A stretch of DNA of 64,000 nt from Erythroxylum novogranatense (taxonomy: Eukaryota; Streptophyta; Magnoliopsida; Malpighiales; Erythroxylaceae): positions 94,574,818 through 94,638,817 of the forward strand of contig CM057227.1 in NCBI GenBank assembly GCA_029891385.1, in the 5' to 3' direction. Below the pieces are notes generated by a model. It worked only from the letters and a program-made list of their open reading frames with translations, was not told the DNA's origin and did not search any database. The translations under genes were made by a program, and so were the position numbers. Shown here one piece after another: positions 35,151-49,400 of this stretch. Position 1 is the first letter of the stretch. Each line of letters starts with the position of its first letter.

Positions 35151-36716
35151 GGAAATAGGTTGTAGGAGACCTTCCTTACATCACCCGACATTATTCCCCA
35201 CCAAAGGAGTTGAATGGTTAGAGTATTGTGGTAATAGACCTAACTATCTTGAAGGAAGGAGTTTGTAGTTATGAGGTTTAGGATTCTTCTTATATTGTAG
35301 ACCTACTTTTCCCCTTATCTAGAGATATTATTTGAACCTCTAGAAAGGAAAGGGTCTCACTCAAATTCTCCTCTTTAAGGATAATGTCCTTTAATTAACT
35401 TTTTCCTGAAATCCTATAGCACTGAAGAAAGTTGAAGAAGGGTCATGTCATATCACTCAGATCCCCTTATTTCTCCAAATTTGGAAAATTTAGAACTAAT
35501 CTAGAAAATATTAAAGCTAGTAGCATTCCTTTATAGATAAAAATTTACAACATCCCACTGAAATATTAGACAACTAAGGGGTTGAGTTTACTGTCAACAT
35601 TCTTGGAAAACCAATATGTATGGATGAGAAGACAGCTAAGAGGAAAAGAACTAGTTATGCTAAAATGTGTATAGGAGTGGACATCTCTCATGAGCTTCCT
35701 TACCAAATTCCAATTATAAGACTGGGGGAAGACAACAACTTAGTGGAGGATATTGTTACAGTTTCATACTAGTGGAGGCCTTTTGTTAAAGCCCAAGGGA
35801 AGATGTGAAGACCTATAGGAAAGTTGTTTAAAAATAGGCACCATAATTAACCTTTAAACAATTCCCCTTTAACAAATGATAGCAACATTGGGACTTTTAA
35901 GGCTAATGTAACGCTAAAGACCAAACCAAGGAACGACCTATAAAAGTTTGAGACATTACATTGGAATCTCTGACACCTATTGGTGTAGAATCAATGCAAA
36001 AGGAAGAAGTGAACATAGCTAATATAAAGTAGTTTCATAGAGTTACAATAAGGAAATCCTAAAGGAGCAAGAAGAAAATCTCCATATGTAAACTATATTA
36101 ATGTCATTAATCATCTAGAATGTTTGAGGCCTAAATTTCCCCAATAAGTTAAATGTTTTTAGAGATTTTGTTTCTAAGGAGATGCTTATGTTTTGGGTAT
36201 TTAGGGTTCTAAGATTAGACTGGAGAATTTAAATAAATTGAAAAGATTGAGGCCATACTATGATTTTGTTACTAACCATCAACATCATGTATATAAAAGA
36301 ATTATTGCATGCTATAAAACTAACTTTGTTAAGTTGGAACTATTGGATTCAAATGAATAGGTTATACATTTGAAGCTATAATATATCCTTCTTTGCATCT
36401 ATTGTCTATGGTTTTAACCTAAATTTTCAAATGTCCTCTTTGTGTAATAACTTTAATATTATGAGTGTAACATACTCGAGAGCATGGTTGATATGTAGAG
36501 ACTTTAATTCCACTATGTATAGAACCAAAGCTAAAGGAAATTTTGGCTTAAGAAACTTTTCTAATAACTTACAAGAATTGTGTTGAAAGTATAGGGGCGA
36601 CTAATCTAAAACAAGAGGGTAATCTATTTACATGGCCTAGTAAACAACCTTGCAGCTGGTTTATAAGGAAGAAATCAGATAGTGCTTTGGTGAACTATGA
36701 TTGTCTATACGTTTTT
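35150..36716 (+). pseudogene. LINE copy C, first part: ORF1 and endonuclease remnants
   Basis: ORF1 sense at about 35570-35860 reads ILGKPICMDEKTAKRKRTSYAK followed by VDISHELPYQIPI, matching the DUF4283/zf-CCHC_4 part of plant LINE ORF1 proteins. From about 36100 comes the apurinic endonuclease-like domain: a WNV-GLN start, SRAWLICRDFNSTM (the GDFN motif, worn) near 36490, and SDSALVNYDCLYVF near 36680. The sense breaks at 36716 exactly where a gypsy element is inserted and resumes at 43657. Confidence 0.75.
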
Positions 36717-39198
36717 TGTAACACCCCACTCCCACATGACCCGAACCCGACATTGATAGTGATATCCGAGTCCGTGCCCTGTGAGGGTGGCGTGCTACAT
36801 CACTCAGTCAAAACTCAGTATAAATTTTTTTTTAAAACATTTACATACTTTATATATTATGCAGAAAATAATTTACATAAATAATCATTGGTAAGTTCAA
36901 TGACCACGGGGGCCCTTTTGTAAATACAATTTCATTCAGTTTGTTAACTTTACAACTTGACCTAATCATGATTAATACAAAAATTCAAAAAAATACATTT
37001 CTATCAGACACTAATGCAGACACGAACTGATCCCGACTTCTTCTAGCATTATACGCCCGTTGCCTAACGGGGTATTCTTCTGAGTCCTGAAAAATAATTG
37101 CAAATTTTGGGTGAGTTTTGCGAACTCAGTGAGGTAACCATCATCGATGGTTCACTCAATTTATACAATACATCAATTCACATAACGTATATTCACATTC
37201 TTGCATATTTGACCTCATTTCCCCATTTCACTCGAGTACAGACAATTTGATACATTTCATTCGATTTAGACATACATAACCAATTGAATTCATACCACAC
37301 TCAAGCATAACACAGTTGTTTCATAATTCACCTTCAGAGGTACCACATGATTGGTACCGCAGAACATAAGGCATTTTGCCTTTCACTTAATCAAAATGAT
37401 TAAATTAAATGCAAATAACATGCGCATGTGACACTTTTCTAATTTATTTCGATTTTGTGACCGGGCGCCTGAACTGTCCCAATAAGGGCACATTAATCAT
37501 TGAGCCAGAGGCTCTGAAACTGTGGGGCTCGAGGCCCATATACGTTGAGCTTTAAGCTCTTGGTGGATGCTCCGGTCACAACTGTCATTTACTAATTATG
37601 CACTCATGCATGGAATACATATGTCGCAATTATGCAGTATCCACATCTCCATCATTTCCAAATTATCATATTCGAACAAACAGTTCACAAGTAATCACAT
37701 CAAAATCACAATCACATTTATCACATTTAAAACAAGGGGATCCCAAATTTTCAGACAATTAACACTTCTATGTCATAGCTTCTCAATTCATCGGACTTTC
37801 TGTCCTGAATCCATAATTAAACACAACCCCACCATTATTCTCCACATAATTATAAGCACAGAATTATAACACATAATAATTGAGGAACCGTCTAGGTCAC
37901 TCACCTATAGCTTCCGAGCTAATGCCTGGAATTCTCGGCAAAGTCCGTGTGCTGACGTTCCAAATACGCCACTAAACCAGTCAAAATTCAAACATTACCA
38001 AATGTACATTCAGAAATAGTTAATAATGCACATGTATGCATGTTCGTGACATTCCCGGTATTATACTAAATTTTTTTTCGTTACAAAATTTTCCTCTAAC
38101 TTTTAGAAACTCATTGATACCAAAATCACTCAATTCGGACCTCTATAGGTCCAATTATTAATAAAATACGAACCAGAAAAAATAATTATCCGATCCTCTC
38201 ACTTCGACCTAGTCAATCCCCGTCAATTTCATCTCTAAAAATTTCCAATTTCACTAATAAATGAAATTAAATATTATACGAATCCGATGCCTCAAAAATT
38301 AGCTCAATCAGAGTTCGGACGAAAAAGTTATGCCCAAAAGAATTAATAGCATTTAGAATTAAACAAATAAAAAAAATATTTTTTTTGCGTCTCGCCCTCA
38401 CAAAATCCTAAATGGAACACCCACTCTCTACTTCTCAACATCACACACGACAATCACTATAGGAAGGAGGTAGGTGATTTACACTTAAACACCGAACGAG
38501 AAAGCACTTTAAGGTAGGAGGAAAGTAGCAGTTTAACTAGAGGAATTTAAGAAAACCAATGAAGAGGCAAAGAGGAGAAGGTTTTCGGATGATGAAGCCC
38601 AAAAGCAAGTAAACTCATATTTTCTTCATTCTTTTAATTTGGAGTTGCCGAAATGAATGGGAACAAAACCAAGGCATTTAATGAATTTATGGTGTGTCAC
38701 CATGACACTTGTCATATTGATGAGGAAAAAGACAAAATCACTTAATGTAATAAAAGAAACCCTAATAAATGAAATCTTTAACCCATACAATTCCAAATGG
38801 CTCCAATTATAATCCCAAAATCATTTACCTAAATTTCTAGTGCCATTGGACAGAAATTTTCGGTACCGGAAACCAATCGGTCCACCGCGTGGCGATTTTT
38901 TCGGTCCAAAAAATTTTCCCGAAAAATTTCAGAAAAATTACTAAAATTCCACAAAAATGAAAGACACACAAAAATCCACTCCAATTTGATTTTCAAGCAC
39001 TAATTCATATGTTTCTCACAATAACACATATGCTAGGAAATGTCAGGAATGCATGTACAATCCTGTGTATTTACAAAAATTACAATTTATACATATATGG
39101 AGGCTATATTATGCATGAACCTACCGAGACTAGTTTATACACTCATAACCTGTCCCGAATTATCATTTTACCCTTCCCATCAGTGATGGGATGTTACA
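36717..39198 (-). repeat. Gypsy-1 3' LTR (full length)
   Basis: 2482-bp LTR. Positions 38412-39198 match the whole right LTR. The 36717 end matches the reverse complement of the LTR ends at about 59820-59908 and 61728-61813, so these LTRs form one family. It contains a hairpin cluster at 37457-37579. Confidence 0.87.
37457..37579. repeat. Cluster of short inverted repeats in the Gypsy-1 LTR
   Basis: Enclosed by GTGACCGG (37457) and its inverse CCGGTCAC (37572-37579). Inside are consecutive small palindromes: GAGCC-AGAG-GCTC, GGGCTCGAGGCCC and GAGCTTTAAGCTC. The counterpart in the LTR at 60806-60980 keeps the arrangement. Confidence 0.75.
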
Positions 39199-42100
39199 AT
39201 TCTCCCCTCCTAATAAAAATTTCGTCCTCGAAATTCATTTTTGATACCGAATAAGGTAGGGGTACTGTTACCTCCTACAGTCAATCGTTTCCTATCAATT
39301 CTTTATTTAGCTATCATTCTTCCTCAATTATACCCTTGATGAGTTTCAAAGTACTCAATTCTTTCCTGTCAGTTCCAAAACCACATATTTCGGATGATAA
39401 CAATACTAATCATAAAATCACTCATAATGCCTTAGTCTCATTTTTTCCCTCATTATATAAGGACCACTTGATGTCCCACTTAGCTTCCCCTATTTCCTTT
39501 GTACCTCATCTAACTACACTTTGGCATAGGTGATACACTCAAGGACAGGACATCTCTCTCTCTCCTATTTTTTTGATATAGTAAACTAAACCTTCACATC
39601 TTTCTCCATATAGTCACAACTTCGATGTAATCCACCAAAATTCATTCGTCTATCAAAACCACTTTATTTAGATTTTAAGATTCATTTCACTCACTAATGG
39701 TATTCCATCTTGTTCTGACTTTTACCCAGGGTGATCGACTCTTTTTGTCGTCTCATCAGGATAATGATGATTTTTACCTGTAGTCACTTTGCACTATACA
39801 TTAATCTTATATGCTGAAACATTCCAGACATATAAACTTTATATCTGTCTCCAACAGTCCAGACTGCAAGGAACTCACACATATATTCACTCAGTTCGAT
39901 ATTCTTAGCCGACAAGTGCTCTTTTGAGGTACACGTTACTAGGACACATACTTTATTCCTCAAATCCTCACTTTGGGCATTCCAAATTTCTGTTTGCAAA
40001 ACTGATGTTTCTTTTCGCCATAACTAATAAGATTTCCTTTTTGCTCCATTTTTAACTCGCAACTATACCCTCTTTATTGCACTAGATTGAGTAACCTAAT
40101 ATTCACATATGTGGTACTAATGTGCTACTCGATGTTGTTGATTGGAACAATAGCTTTATTAGGACAGGTCCCTCTGCACAATCTTTTCAATCTTGTCCAA
40201 TTCCAGTCTTACCTTAATCTCTACTAATCTGTCTAATCATATGTATATCTCATATGTTTCTGTCCGCATCATGATTCTACGCTTTCAAATCAACCATTAT
40301 GGCAGTTTTTTTTTTCAAATCATGTCCCTCTATTTAGCTCATGCAGCTATATTTATCTCTACGTACACAAAATCACCTTATACATTACAACCAATTCCCT
40401 CTTGATCTCGATTGGGAACCTCTATTGTGAGTGACCTAGACTACTACAAACTTTCCGAATCCGAATGGCATACCTAATACTATCGTTATTTTGTTTCAGT
40501 CATCATTAACGCGGCTTACATACTTTTCTCTCAAATACTCAACATATGCTTTGTACCTTTATGACCATAGTTATCAATTGATGTCATTTTGCTTGGATCA
40601 CATTAACCTTCAATATCACAATCCTATTGAGGTATGGTCAACTCCAATAGATCTAACCTCAAACTCAGTGTGCTTATGTTCAGTTCTCGTAATTCCTTAA
40701 GTAACTAATTCCTTAGTGCAGTAGTATTATCACATGCTATCCTCAATTTTTTTCATTGAACTTCCTTTTTCTCGATGGATTTCAGCAGTTCTATCACTTT
40801 CCCAACGATTACACTTTGACTTATGCTAATGTCTGTTCATTTATACCTGTTGCTCCACAAGTTTCTATCTATCTACAACCATAATTTCCTGTATTGAAAA
40901 CCCTTCATCAGAGATAATTTATGGTTCCCAAATAGATTTAAAAACACAGCCTATGATGTGAATCAAATTTCACCTCACATGAACAAGAATGTCTCCTCGA
41001 ATTGTTGGATATTTTACATGAACAAAATATATATACTCCCGATAGCCTTTTTTAACCCTTATACTTGAATCTTTGCTATGGAAATAACTCCAATATTCTC
41101 ATTTTCATTTTTTTTATAAAGCAGATAGTATATCACAACTTTTCCGGGAGACCTGTCATCTTATTTCAAAATTCCCTCCATTGCGTCTGTCAATTCCTTT
41201 CTGAAGCAAACTCAATTGACTTAAGCGAGGGGCCTTGGCCCACGATGGAAGAAGTACTCGATTCCATTGTTGAATCGAGAGAAGAGCTTATGATCCCAGC
41301 TACTGGTCATGGAAAGCCTGTCTTCATTGGTCATAAATTAAGTTTCCCGACTTTCTGACCCTATATCAGTGATTCTTGGTACAAACCTCGATATTGTCAC
41401 TCACCTATTATCCATGTCATTCCTAATAGCTCAAGAAAAATCAATTACAACATTTCACAAGATCTTTAAAAGATCAATTTGTCTCATAACTTCTATGGTC
41501 AATGTATCCTCGATACTAAGGCTCAATGAGGCATTAAGAAATTTCATTTACACTTACACCCTGGCTTATACCATTCAAAATTCTGACATCTTATTAAAAG
41601 ATGTCTTTATATCATATAGCCACGTACTCAAATTCGCTACTGCTACTTACATTCCAATTATCTCTAGATAACATTTCTACCCTTGTCCCTGTCCATAACT
41701 AGAGGTTGCTATTTGATCATAGCAAAAACCTATTTTCGTAGGCCCATATCGTGGCCTACACTTTTACCTCACATTACCCCACATATTGACAGCGATTCTG
41801 CGCCAGTTTTTCAGTATTTACCTCTTCTTCTTATGCAACATCTTATCATAATTATAGAATTTACATTTTGAGTGCATTCACTCTACTCCTTTGCTTTATC
41901 ATATTTTCCATAATTGCATACACATATGCAACCCAAACTCAGGCGCATTTTAAGCACTAATAAGGCCATGTCTTTATTATTTCATCGTCCATATGTATAT
42001 TCTCAATTTATTTCAAAATATAGACGCAGAAGCATCAAAAAGTATCATCTCAGTATCTCAGACATATTATTACGCCAAATCATAACTTTTATCACACTTC

Positions 42101-42845
42101 AAATCCAAATCTATCCTTTCACAGTCATAGAAAGTTATTTCTTTTGACCGGGCTTGCACACTTTAATCTCATCATTTCCATTTTTTTCAAACAATATCGT
42201 CACTGACGATACACTATATTCCATAATACACAAATCACCACAACTGTAGTAAATCTTTATCTACCGTATCGAACCAAGTACTTTTTCTCATTTCCAATTA
42301 TCCCCATTTTATCGAACATACAAGGCCAAATCATAACGACCTAGTCATCCTGAGCTTTTGATCTCTCATAGACATATTCACATATTCTTAAGTTAAATCA
42401 TAACTCCCATCACTTTTAACCAATTTTTTTTTCATGTCCATATTTGACCTCTCCAGACTATCACAAGTTTCGTTTTTTCGTTCAACTCGATTTATACACT
42501 TTAAATCTCATTATTTATTTTGACATCACTTCTTTCTAAATTAGCCCCTGCCAATGTATTCACATATAGATCACATTCAAGGGTTTTTTTTAATCACAAT
42601 ACAATATGAATGTTATTTTTCATTATTCCTTTCCTATTTCCAGTTGCCCATAAACCCTCATTGGCTCATATTCTGACACATCACCACTTTTCTCAGACTT
42701 TATCACTTAACACATGTTCATGCGTATGACGCATACCCATACTACTCAAACTAGGGATCAGTTGCTACGGTCTACTATGACATGACTTGAATCTAGGTGA
42801 CTTTACCCATGTTTCAATAAATGCCCATAGAAGTTCATACTTCTG
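39199..42845 (-). pseudogene. Gypsy-1 internal region, decayed
   Basis: Lies between the purine tract and the primer-binding site, where gag-pol should be. Only short ORFs occur on either strand (at most 100 codons), and none gives a recognisable capsid, protease, RT or integrase motif by eye. Assignment rests on the element boundaries. Confidence 0.6.
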
Positions 42846-42864
42846 GGCTCTGATACCACCTAAA

Positions 42865-43651
42865 TGTAACACCCACTATCTACTTCTCAGCATCATACAC
42901 GACAATCACTATAGGAAGGAGGTAGGTGATTTACACTTAAACACCGAATGAGAAAGCACTTTAAGGTAGGAGGAAAGTAGCAGTTTAACTAGAGGAATTT
43001 AAGAAAACCAATGAAGAGGCAAAGAGGAGAAGGTTTTCGGATGATGAAGCCCAAAAGCAAGTAAAACTCATCTTTTCTTCATTCTTTTAATTTGGAGTTG
43101 CCGAAATGAATGGGAACAAAACCAAGGCATTTAATGAATTTATGGTGTGTCACCATGACACTTGTCATATTGATGAGGAAAAAGACAAAATCACTTAATG
43201 TAATAAAAGAAACCCTAATAAATGAAATCTTTAACCCATGCAATTCCAAATGGCTCCAATTATAATCCTAAAATCATTTACCTAAATTTCTAGTGCCATT
43301 GGACAGAAATTATCGGTACCGAAAACTAATCGGTCCACCACGTGGCGATTTTTCCGGTCCGAAAAAATCTTCTGAAAAATTCCAGAAAAATTATTAAAAT
43401 TCCAAAAAAATGAAAAACACACAAAAATCTACTCTAATTTGATTTTCAAGCACTAATTCATATGTTTCTCACAATAACACATATGCCGGAAAATGTCAAG
43501 AATGCATGTACAATCATGTGCATTTACAAAAATTACAATTTATGCATATATGGAGGCCATATTATGCATGAACCCACCGCGACTAGTTTACACACTCATA
43601 ACCCGTCCCGAATTACCATTTTACCCTTCCCATCAGTGATGGGATGTTACA
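42865..43651 (-). repeat. Gypsy-1 5' LTR (internally deleted)
   Basis: Keeps the TGTAACACCC end, then jumps directly to sequence equivalent to about 38422. About 1.7 kb of the full-length LTR is missing. The two deletion edges share AACACCC. Confidence 0.85.
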
Positions 43652-43656
43652 TTTTT

Positions 43657-46460
43657 CCTTAGAGTAAAGCTATTTTATGGATCATTTTCTGTCTGATCAC
43701 ACCCTTATCAAAATAGAAGGCCTTCTAAAGAAGATTACTAGGCATGCTTCATTCAAGTTTAATAACTATCTAAATGAGGCTAAAGGGTTTTAGGAAGCCA
43801 TTCTAAAAAGCTTAGAATTATTTGTTATTAATACTAGACAACACATTTGTGTACAAAAATTAAAGGTAATTAAAGGAGAATTGAAAAAACTCAATGTTAA
43901 AGTAGGCCTTAACATAAAGGAAACCATGAATAAAGTTGGAGAGGTCATAATTGCTACCTAAACATCACTTATTTCTCATCTTGGTGAATATAGGTTGTTA
44001 AGAAAAGAGAAAATGACTTAGAGAATTTCTTAAGAGTTGTCAAGTGCCACTCTTCTCTAGTCTAAGAAAGATCCATAGTTAACTGGATTAAAAATGGAGA
44101 CAAATGCACCAATTTTTTTCTTAGCTCTCAAGTTGCAAGGAGAAAACATAACATAATCTTTTCTATTCATACTAAAGATGGAAGAATCCTAATATAGCAA
44201 AATGACTTACAAAGGGACGCTGCTAATAACTGCTACAAATTGATTGGTACTGCTTTAGATGCATCTCCATCGCTGGAGACTTTAAGCCCATTCATCAAGA
44301 AGAGAATCTCGGACATGGATTGCCTATAACTAATTAGGACTATTGATGATAGAGAAATTTTGAAAACAAATTTTTAGCTTAATGGCAATAAAACACCTGG
44401 TTCAGATGGATTAAATGTTTGTTTTTACCAAAAAGACTGGAATGAGGTTGTTTTTGTGTAAAGAAAGATGTATTAGAATTCTTTGCTAAATGATCTCTCT
44501 TCAAAAAAATAAATAAGGCTTTCTTATGCCTAGTTCCTAAATGCTCTAACCCTTCACATTTTGGTGATTTTAGGTTGACAGTATGTACCAATTTATTTAT
44601 AAGGTCACTATTAAAATCCTTGCTAATCAAATTAAAACAAGTACTCAACTCTATTATTAGTGAAAATTAGGGGGCCTTTATGAAGGGTATAAATTTAGAG
44701 ATAATATCTTGATTGTTTAGGAACTATTAAAAGACTATTCCAGGAAGAATTCCTCACCTAATTGCCTTACAAAAGTGGATTTTCACAAAGCTTTTGATTG
44801 TGTTAGTTGGGATTTCCTGTTTAAATTAATGAGTATCTTGGGTTTCCTTAATATTTTCATTGGTTGGATCAAAGCTTGTATATCCTCCTCCTCATTTAGT
44901 GTTATAGTGAATGGCACTCCCTCAAAAAATTTTAAAAGGAAGAGGGGAATAAGGCAAAGGGGACACCCTATCCCCCTACCTTTTCATCCTTTGCATGGAG
45001 GCTTTGTCTTAGGTAATCAATTATAATTTAGGAAAAGCTCTCCAGTTTAAATTCCACTTCAAATGCATAAAGCTTCTTCTAACTAACCTATGCTTTACCG
45101 ATGACTTGTTTTTATTACATAGAGCACATTTAAAAGCTATCTAGCTTCTAATGGATTCTAATTTCCAATTTAAAGCTCTCTTTTTTTGGGAATTAACCTA
45201 AGAAAAAGTCATTGCTTTTTATCTCATAGGACAAGCATTCTATAATCGTACATTGGAGCAATAATTGGTATGACTAAGAAGCTCCCCTTATGCTATATTT
45301 GGGTCTTCCCATATCTACAAGAATATTAAACTTCTCTCAATGTATACCTCTAACGGAGAAGATCCATAAAGGGTTAGCTTATGGGTGAACAGAGAACTCT
45401 CTTATATTGGTAGGGGAGCAACTTATTAAATGAGTCCTAAACTCCCTTCATATTATTGGAGCTCACACATTTTCTTCTCTAAAAGTCTTACAAAAATCAT
45501 TAAAAGAATTTTTGAGGAAATTTTTATAAGGGGTCAAACAAGAAATGAAAATCAAGCTAAGGTAAAATAAGCTTAAATATGTTTGCCTACAAAAAAAGGA
45601 GGTTTGGGGATTCATTATTTAAGGACTACTAATAAAATTTTAATAATATAGAGATTGTGGTCAATTCTCCTGGAGAAAAACTCCATTTAGCTTTGATGGA
45701 TGAGCAATTATTTTCTGAAAGGAAGAAGCATATGGTCTTTAAATGTTAAACCCTTATATTATTAAACTAATTGATAAAGTTGAAGGGTAAAACAGAGAAG
45801 GATGTTAATTGCAAAATTGGAAATGGAAAGCTAGCTAACCTTTGGTTTGATAACTTGATTGGAAATGGTCCCTTAATACAAAATCAATTGGCTATGATCT
45901 ATTTACTAGATTTCCCTAGGCAATCTAAAGTGCAAACTGTGATTGAGGAAGGGGATTGGAACCTACCTACATAAATTAATCATTTAGGCCCCTTTTATGC
46001 TCCTAATTTGAATAGCTTGAAATGTTATCTCTAGAACAATATTCTTATCAATATGCTCTCTGTTATGAAATAGAAAGAAGCTTTTCACTTATTTGCTCCA
46101 ATAATTGGGTGGGACAAAATCTTACTCCTTAGGGTTTCCTTTTTAATGTAGTTGGCAATTAAAAATAAGCTTTATATATTGGATATATTGCATTACCTAA
46201 ACTCAGCCCCAACTACCTACCCTGTAACCAGGGGGAGGAAAGTAGGGAACAGTTTTTCTTTATTTGCCACTATTTGGAACACTATCAAAAGCAATTGTCA
46301 TTGGAACATTGCTTCCCAAAGACTACAAAAGGTATTCGAGTGGTTCTTAGATAATCCTAGGATTCCTAAGGATTTTAAGAAGGTCTACCTTTTAGGAGTT
46401 GTAACACTCATGTATGAGATATAGAAAGAACACAACCTCAGAAGATTCCAGAAGAAGAAA
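43657..46460 (+). pseudogene. LINE copy C, second part: endonuclease end, reverse transcriptase, zf-RVT
   Basis: Starts with FSDHTLIKIEG, the SDH motif closing the endonuclease domain. The reverse transcriptase follows: NGNKTPGSDGLN near 44385, KVDFHKAFDCVSWDFL at about 44775, FSVIVNGTPS and RGIRQRG near 44900-44960, then FTDD at 45094-45105 for the catalytic F/YADD. The C-terminal zf-RVT-like part contains LAIKNKLYILDIL (about 46150) and ends with KEHNLRRFQKKKR near 46440. Numerous stops and frameshifts make it a relic. Confidence 0.82.
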
Positions 46461-49400
46461 AGATTAGAGAACAACTCTTTATATCCTTGCAATGCGCTTC
46501 TAAATGAGTAGACTATTCTTAGGCGATTATGGACTCTTGAGGACTTAAACAAGATTTTGGTAAAGACTAGTGCACGTGATAGAAAATAACAAACTAGAAA
46601 CTATAAAATTCATTGTAAGGTGGAATCTGACACATAAAGGATGAGATGGTCAAGTCGTGTCTACTTCATCCTACGTCAACCAAAAAGAGGAATTAAAGTA
46701 GTACTACTATGAAGATTGGAGAGTTAGGACACTCTTACTTAGGTCTCTTTACGCTTTTGGACAAGCATATGTGATGCAGTGCGATGGTATCCTTTGAAGT
46801 TACTCTAAAGCATCAACCCTAATTTGGAAAATTTGAGGACCTAAAGAGTTTGTTGAAGTCTTCTATTCCCTTATTATTAATGCGACAGTTGGTTCCTGAA
46901 ATGATGAGTTCTGTTTGTTCCTTGGTTGTTTATTTTGGTAAGGGAAATTTCCATATTATCGCCCTATGTATTATATCATAGCAAAGTTTGGTGCCCCATT
47001 CTTTACAATTTTTAGTGACAATTTTTAATTTAGAAAAGAAGCAAATAATACACAGAAAGGATTTTAGCCACTTGAGGATGAGGGTAGGTTGGTCCACACA
47101 TTAAATGGAGAGGAGAAATGTAAAATCCTGTAAGTCAAACGAGTCCCCCAATGGGTTCCAAAGTTGGACATTAGAAAGGATGCAGCATCTTGATTAAATG
47201 CATTGATGAAAATTACAATATTGTTAGCCCAAACGTTCTCCCTAACTTTGTAGATGCACCAGATTATTACCTAGTGACCTCAATTGGTCGTATTATTTTG
47301 TGAGGTAGAATGGAAAGGATGGTTATGTTGAGGCATGAAATTTAATTTATGTGTGACCATATCATAAAGGTTAAAGTTATCTTCTTAGCTCGTTTCTCAA
47401 ACAACATTTTAATAAAATTAGCCTTTTTGAGTTGTGAGTACACATTCTAGCATGAGCTACTTTATCATTTATCCTTATCATCCCTCTTTATTCACTTATT
47501 GCTTTAAAAATGAGAAATAGACTACATAAGTTATGTAACATTTATAAAATTGCACTCGAAAATCTTATTATATGACTTATTCAACAATGTGTTATCACAT
47601 ATGTTAATTGTTAATAAATTTGGAAATGCATACTCTTTATTTTTCTGAAACGTTTACATCAAATAAATAGCAAATTATTTACCATCCATTGAAGCATTGA
47701 AGGATTCCTATGGCTCCTGCCAAAATAAAAGACTGATAACTTGGGTGGACAAGTACTAGTGAATATGAAAGCGAACATAGTCTTTGGCTGATATAATAGT
47801 AATAAAACGTTGTTACTAAATTTACCTACTTCATTTGTTAGATGAATGTACAAAAAGGGATCCGTAGAAGCTGAGAAAATGTGAAAACGAGAACATAGAC
47901 GCCCTACCTTGATTCTAATCTAAACAACATTGATTAGATTAAAATTACCACATTGAAGAGAGTTAGGCTACGGTGATTCTAATCTAATTAAGGTCAAGGA
48001 CAATTAAAATATCTTGATTATGATTAACGTTGAAAACATTGTATCAGGATTTGTCCACTCCATTAGAAACCTAAGGGAATATACTTGCCGTGAAAGTATA
48101 GTCAACGTAAATCCAAATGATTGATGAGTAGTGTTTTTATGCTCATATTTCCCTGGGTTCTGTTTCATTGTATGCAATGTTAACTAATGCTGAGTGTTGG
48201 TATGCAACATTCAAACTCGTGAATTTTCCACCACAAACAATTTCTATAGATGATGTCAGTGAATGCACTTCAAGTGGAACCCATTTCCCTCAAGTCTCCT
48301 GCATGTTCAAAGTTTGAATTGCAACAGTGAGGAAAATTCGCTGGTTTCGGGAGTGGGGCACCTTCAAATGCTTATCTAGTTAGATTTTAGGGGACAGGAC
48401 TTGATTTCCTTCAATGTCGCTTTACGCAACCACTTGCCTCAATAGCAATATGCACCAACCCAAAAGGCATGCCGTATGTATGTGGTGATCCGAATTTCAA
48501 ACAACTTTTCATCACATACGGCAGTGAAGTAGGCAAGAGTTTCCTCTTATTGAAGCATCAGAAAAGACTTGAAAGTAGCTTACAGCTTGTTTTCAGTGGC
48601 ACTTCAACAATTTCAGGAGAGCAAATTTTGTGCCCGAAGTTCCCTAGTCTTCCCTTGGGTTGGTGACCGAAGAATTTAAGCCACAAGGTAGAAAAGTGCT
48701 GGTAGGCAAGAGGTTGAGTACTTTTCCTAATCCCGCCAAGGTCCTGCATAGGAGAGCACCATACTATTTATAATGGACTAAGTTTTCAACACTTTGCATG
48801 CACACTTTAAAAGGTGCGTTCTTCTTCGGCTGCTCAAAACTTTTCACACTTTGCAAATCAGAGTGCTTTCTCTTTCATTCCCAGACGGTGTCTTGTTTCT
48901 TTTATGTGCTAAATAGAAAGGATTCTTGAGTAGTTTATATGCAAAGTTCTGAATCGTCAGTGAATATTGATTTTTGATATTGCATCAAACGGTACCAACA
49001 CAGTCCACTTTCTATCTAGCTCATAGATAACAATTAAGTGCATTTACAATTTAAACAAAAGACAAAGGAAGAAAGCGGATTTTGGTGAGTAAATCATAAA
49101 TGGCCCATTTACGACTTTGTAAAAGCAAGCGCAAGGAGGGATAAGTAGGGGTAGGTTTTTGCTGGTTCTTTACGAGGCCCTTTGCACAAGAGGTGCTGCT
49201 TCCCACATGCATAAAATTTTTTGATCCTATGAAAATTAATGATGGAACCAAAGAAAGAGTACGAAAGGCTCGTAGTGTTGATGAAATTCAACATCCTAAT
49301 TGAGTATGCTGCATCAACCCTTGTCATCATTCCGATTCTATTAAATAATTATTCCACTATCCATGCCAGTCTGACGAGATCCTTATCATGAAAGAAAAGA

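Larger units (their letters stand above)
36717..43651 (-). mobile_element. Gypsy-1: Ty3/gypsy LTR retrotransposon inside LINE copy C
   Basis: Outer ends TGTAACACCCC and GGGATGTTACA are flanked by TTTTT on both sides (36712-36716 and 43652-43656). The primer-binding site TGGTATCAGAGCC (minus strand, 42846-42858) lies inside the right LTR. The purine tract AGGAGGGGAGAAT (minus strand, 39199-39211) abuts the left LTR and is preceded on that strand by TTCGAGGACGAAATTTTTATTA, the arrangement typical of chromovirus-type gypsy elements. It is therefore a minus-strand element. The LTRs are very unequal, 2482 against 787 bp. The internal 3.65 kb is too decayed to show domains by eye. Confidence 0.88.

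Noticed and set aside
41065..41358. 97-codon ORF inside Gypsy-1
   Set aside because: It lies on the strand opposite to the element and shows no recognisable motif; probably chance in decayed sequence.
48469..48749. Possible small gene (ORFs on both strands)
   Set aside because: The two ORFs overlap, are about 65 codons each, have no start context or domain, and lack neighbouring exons I could support.
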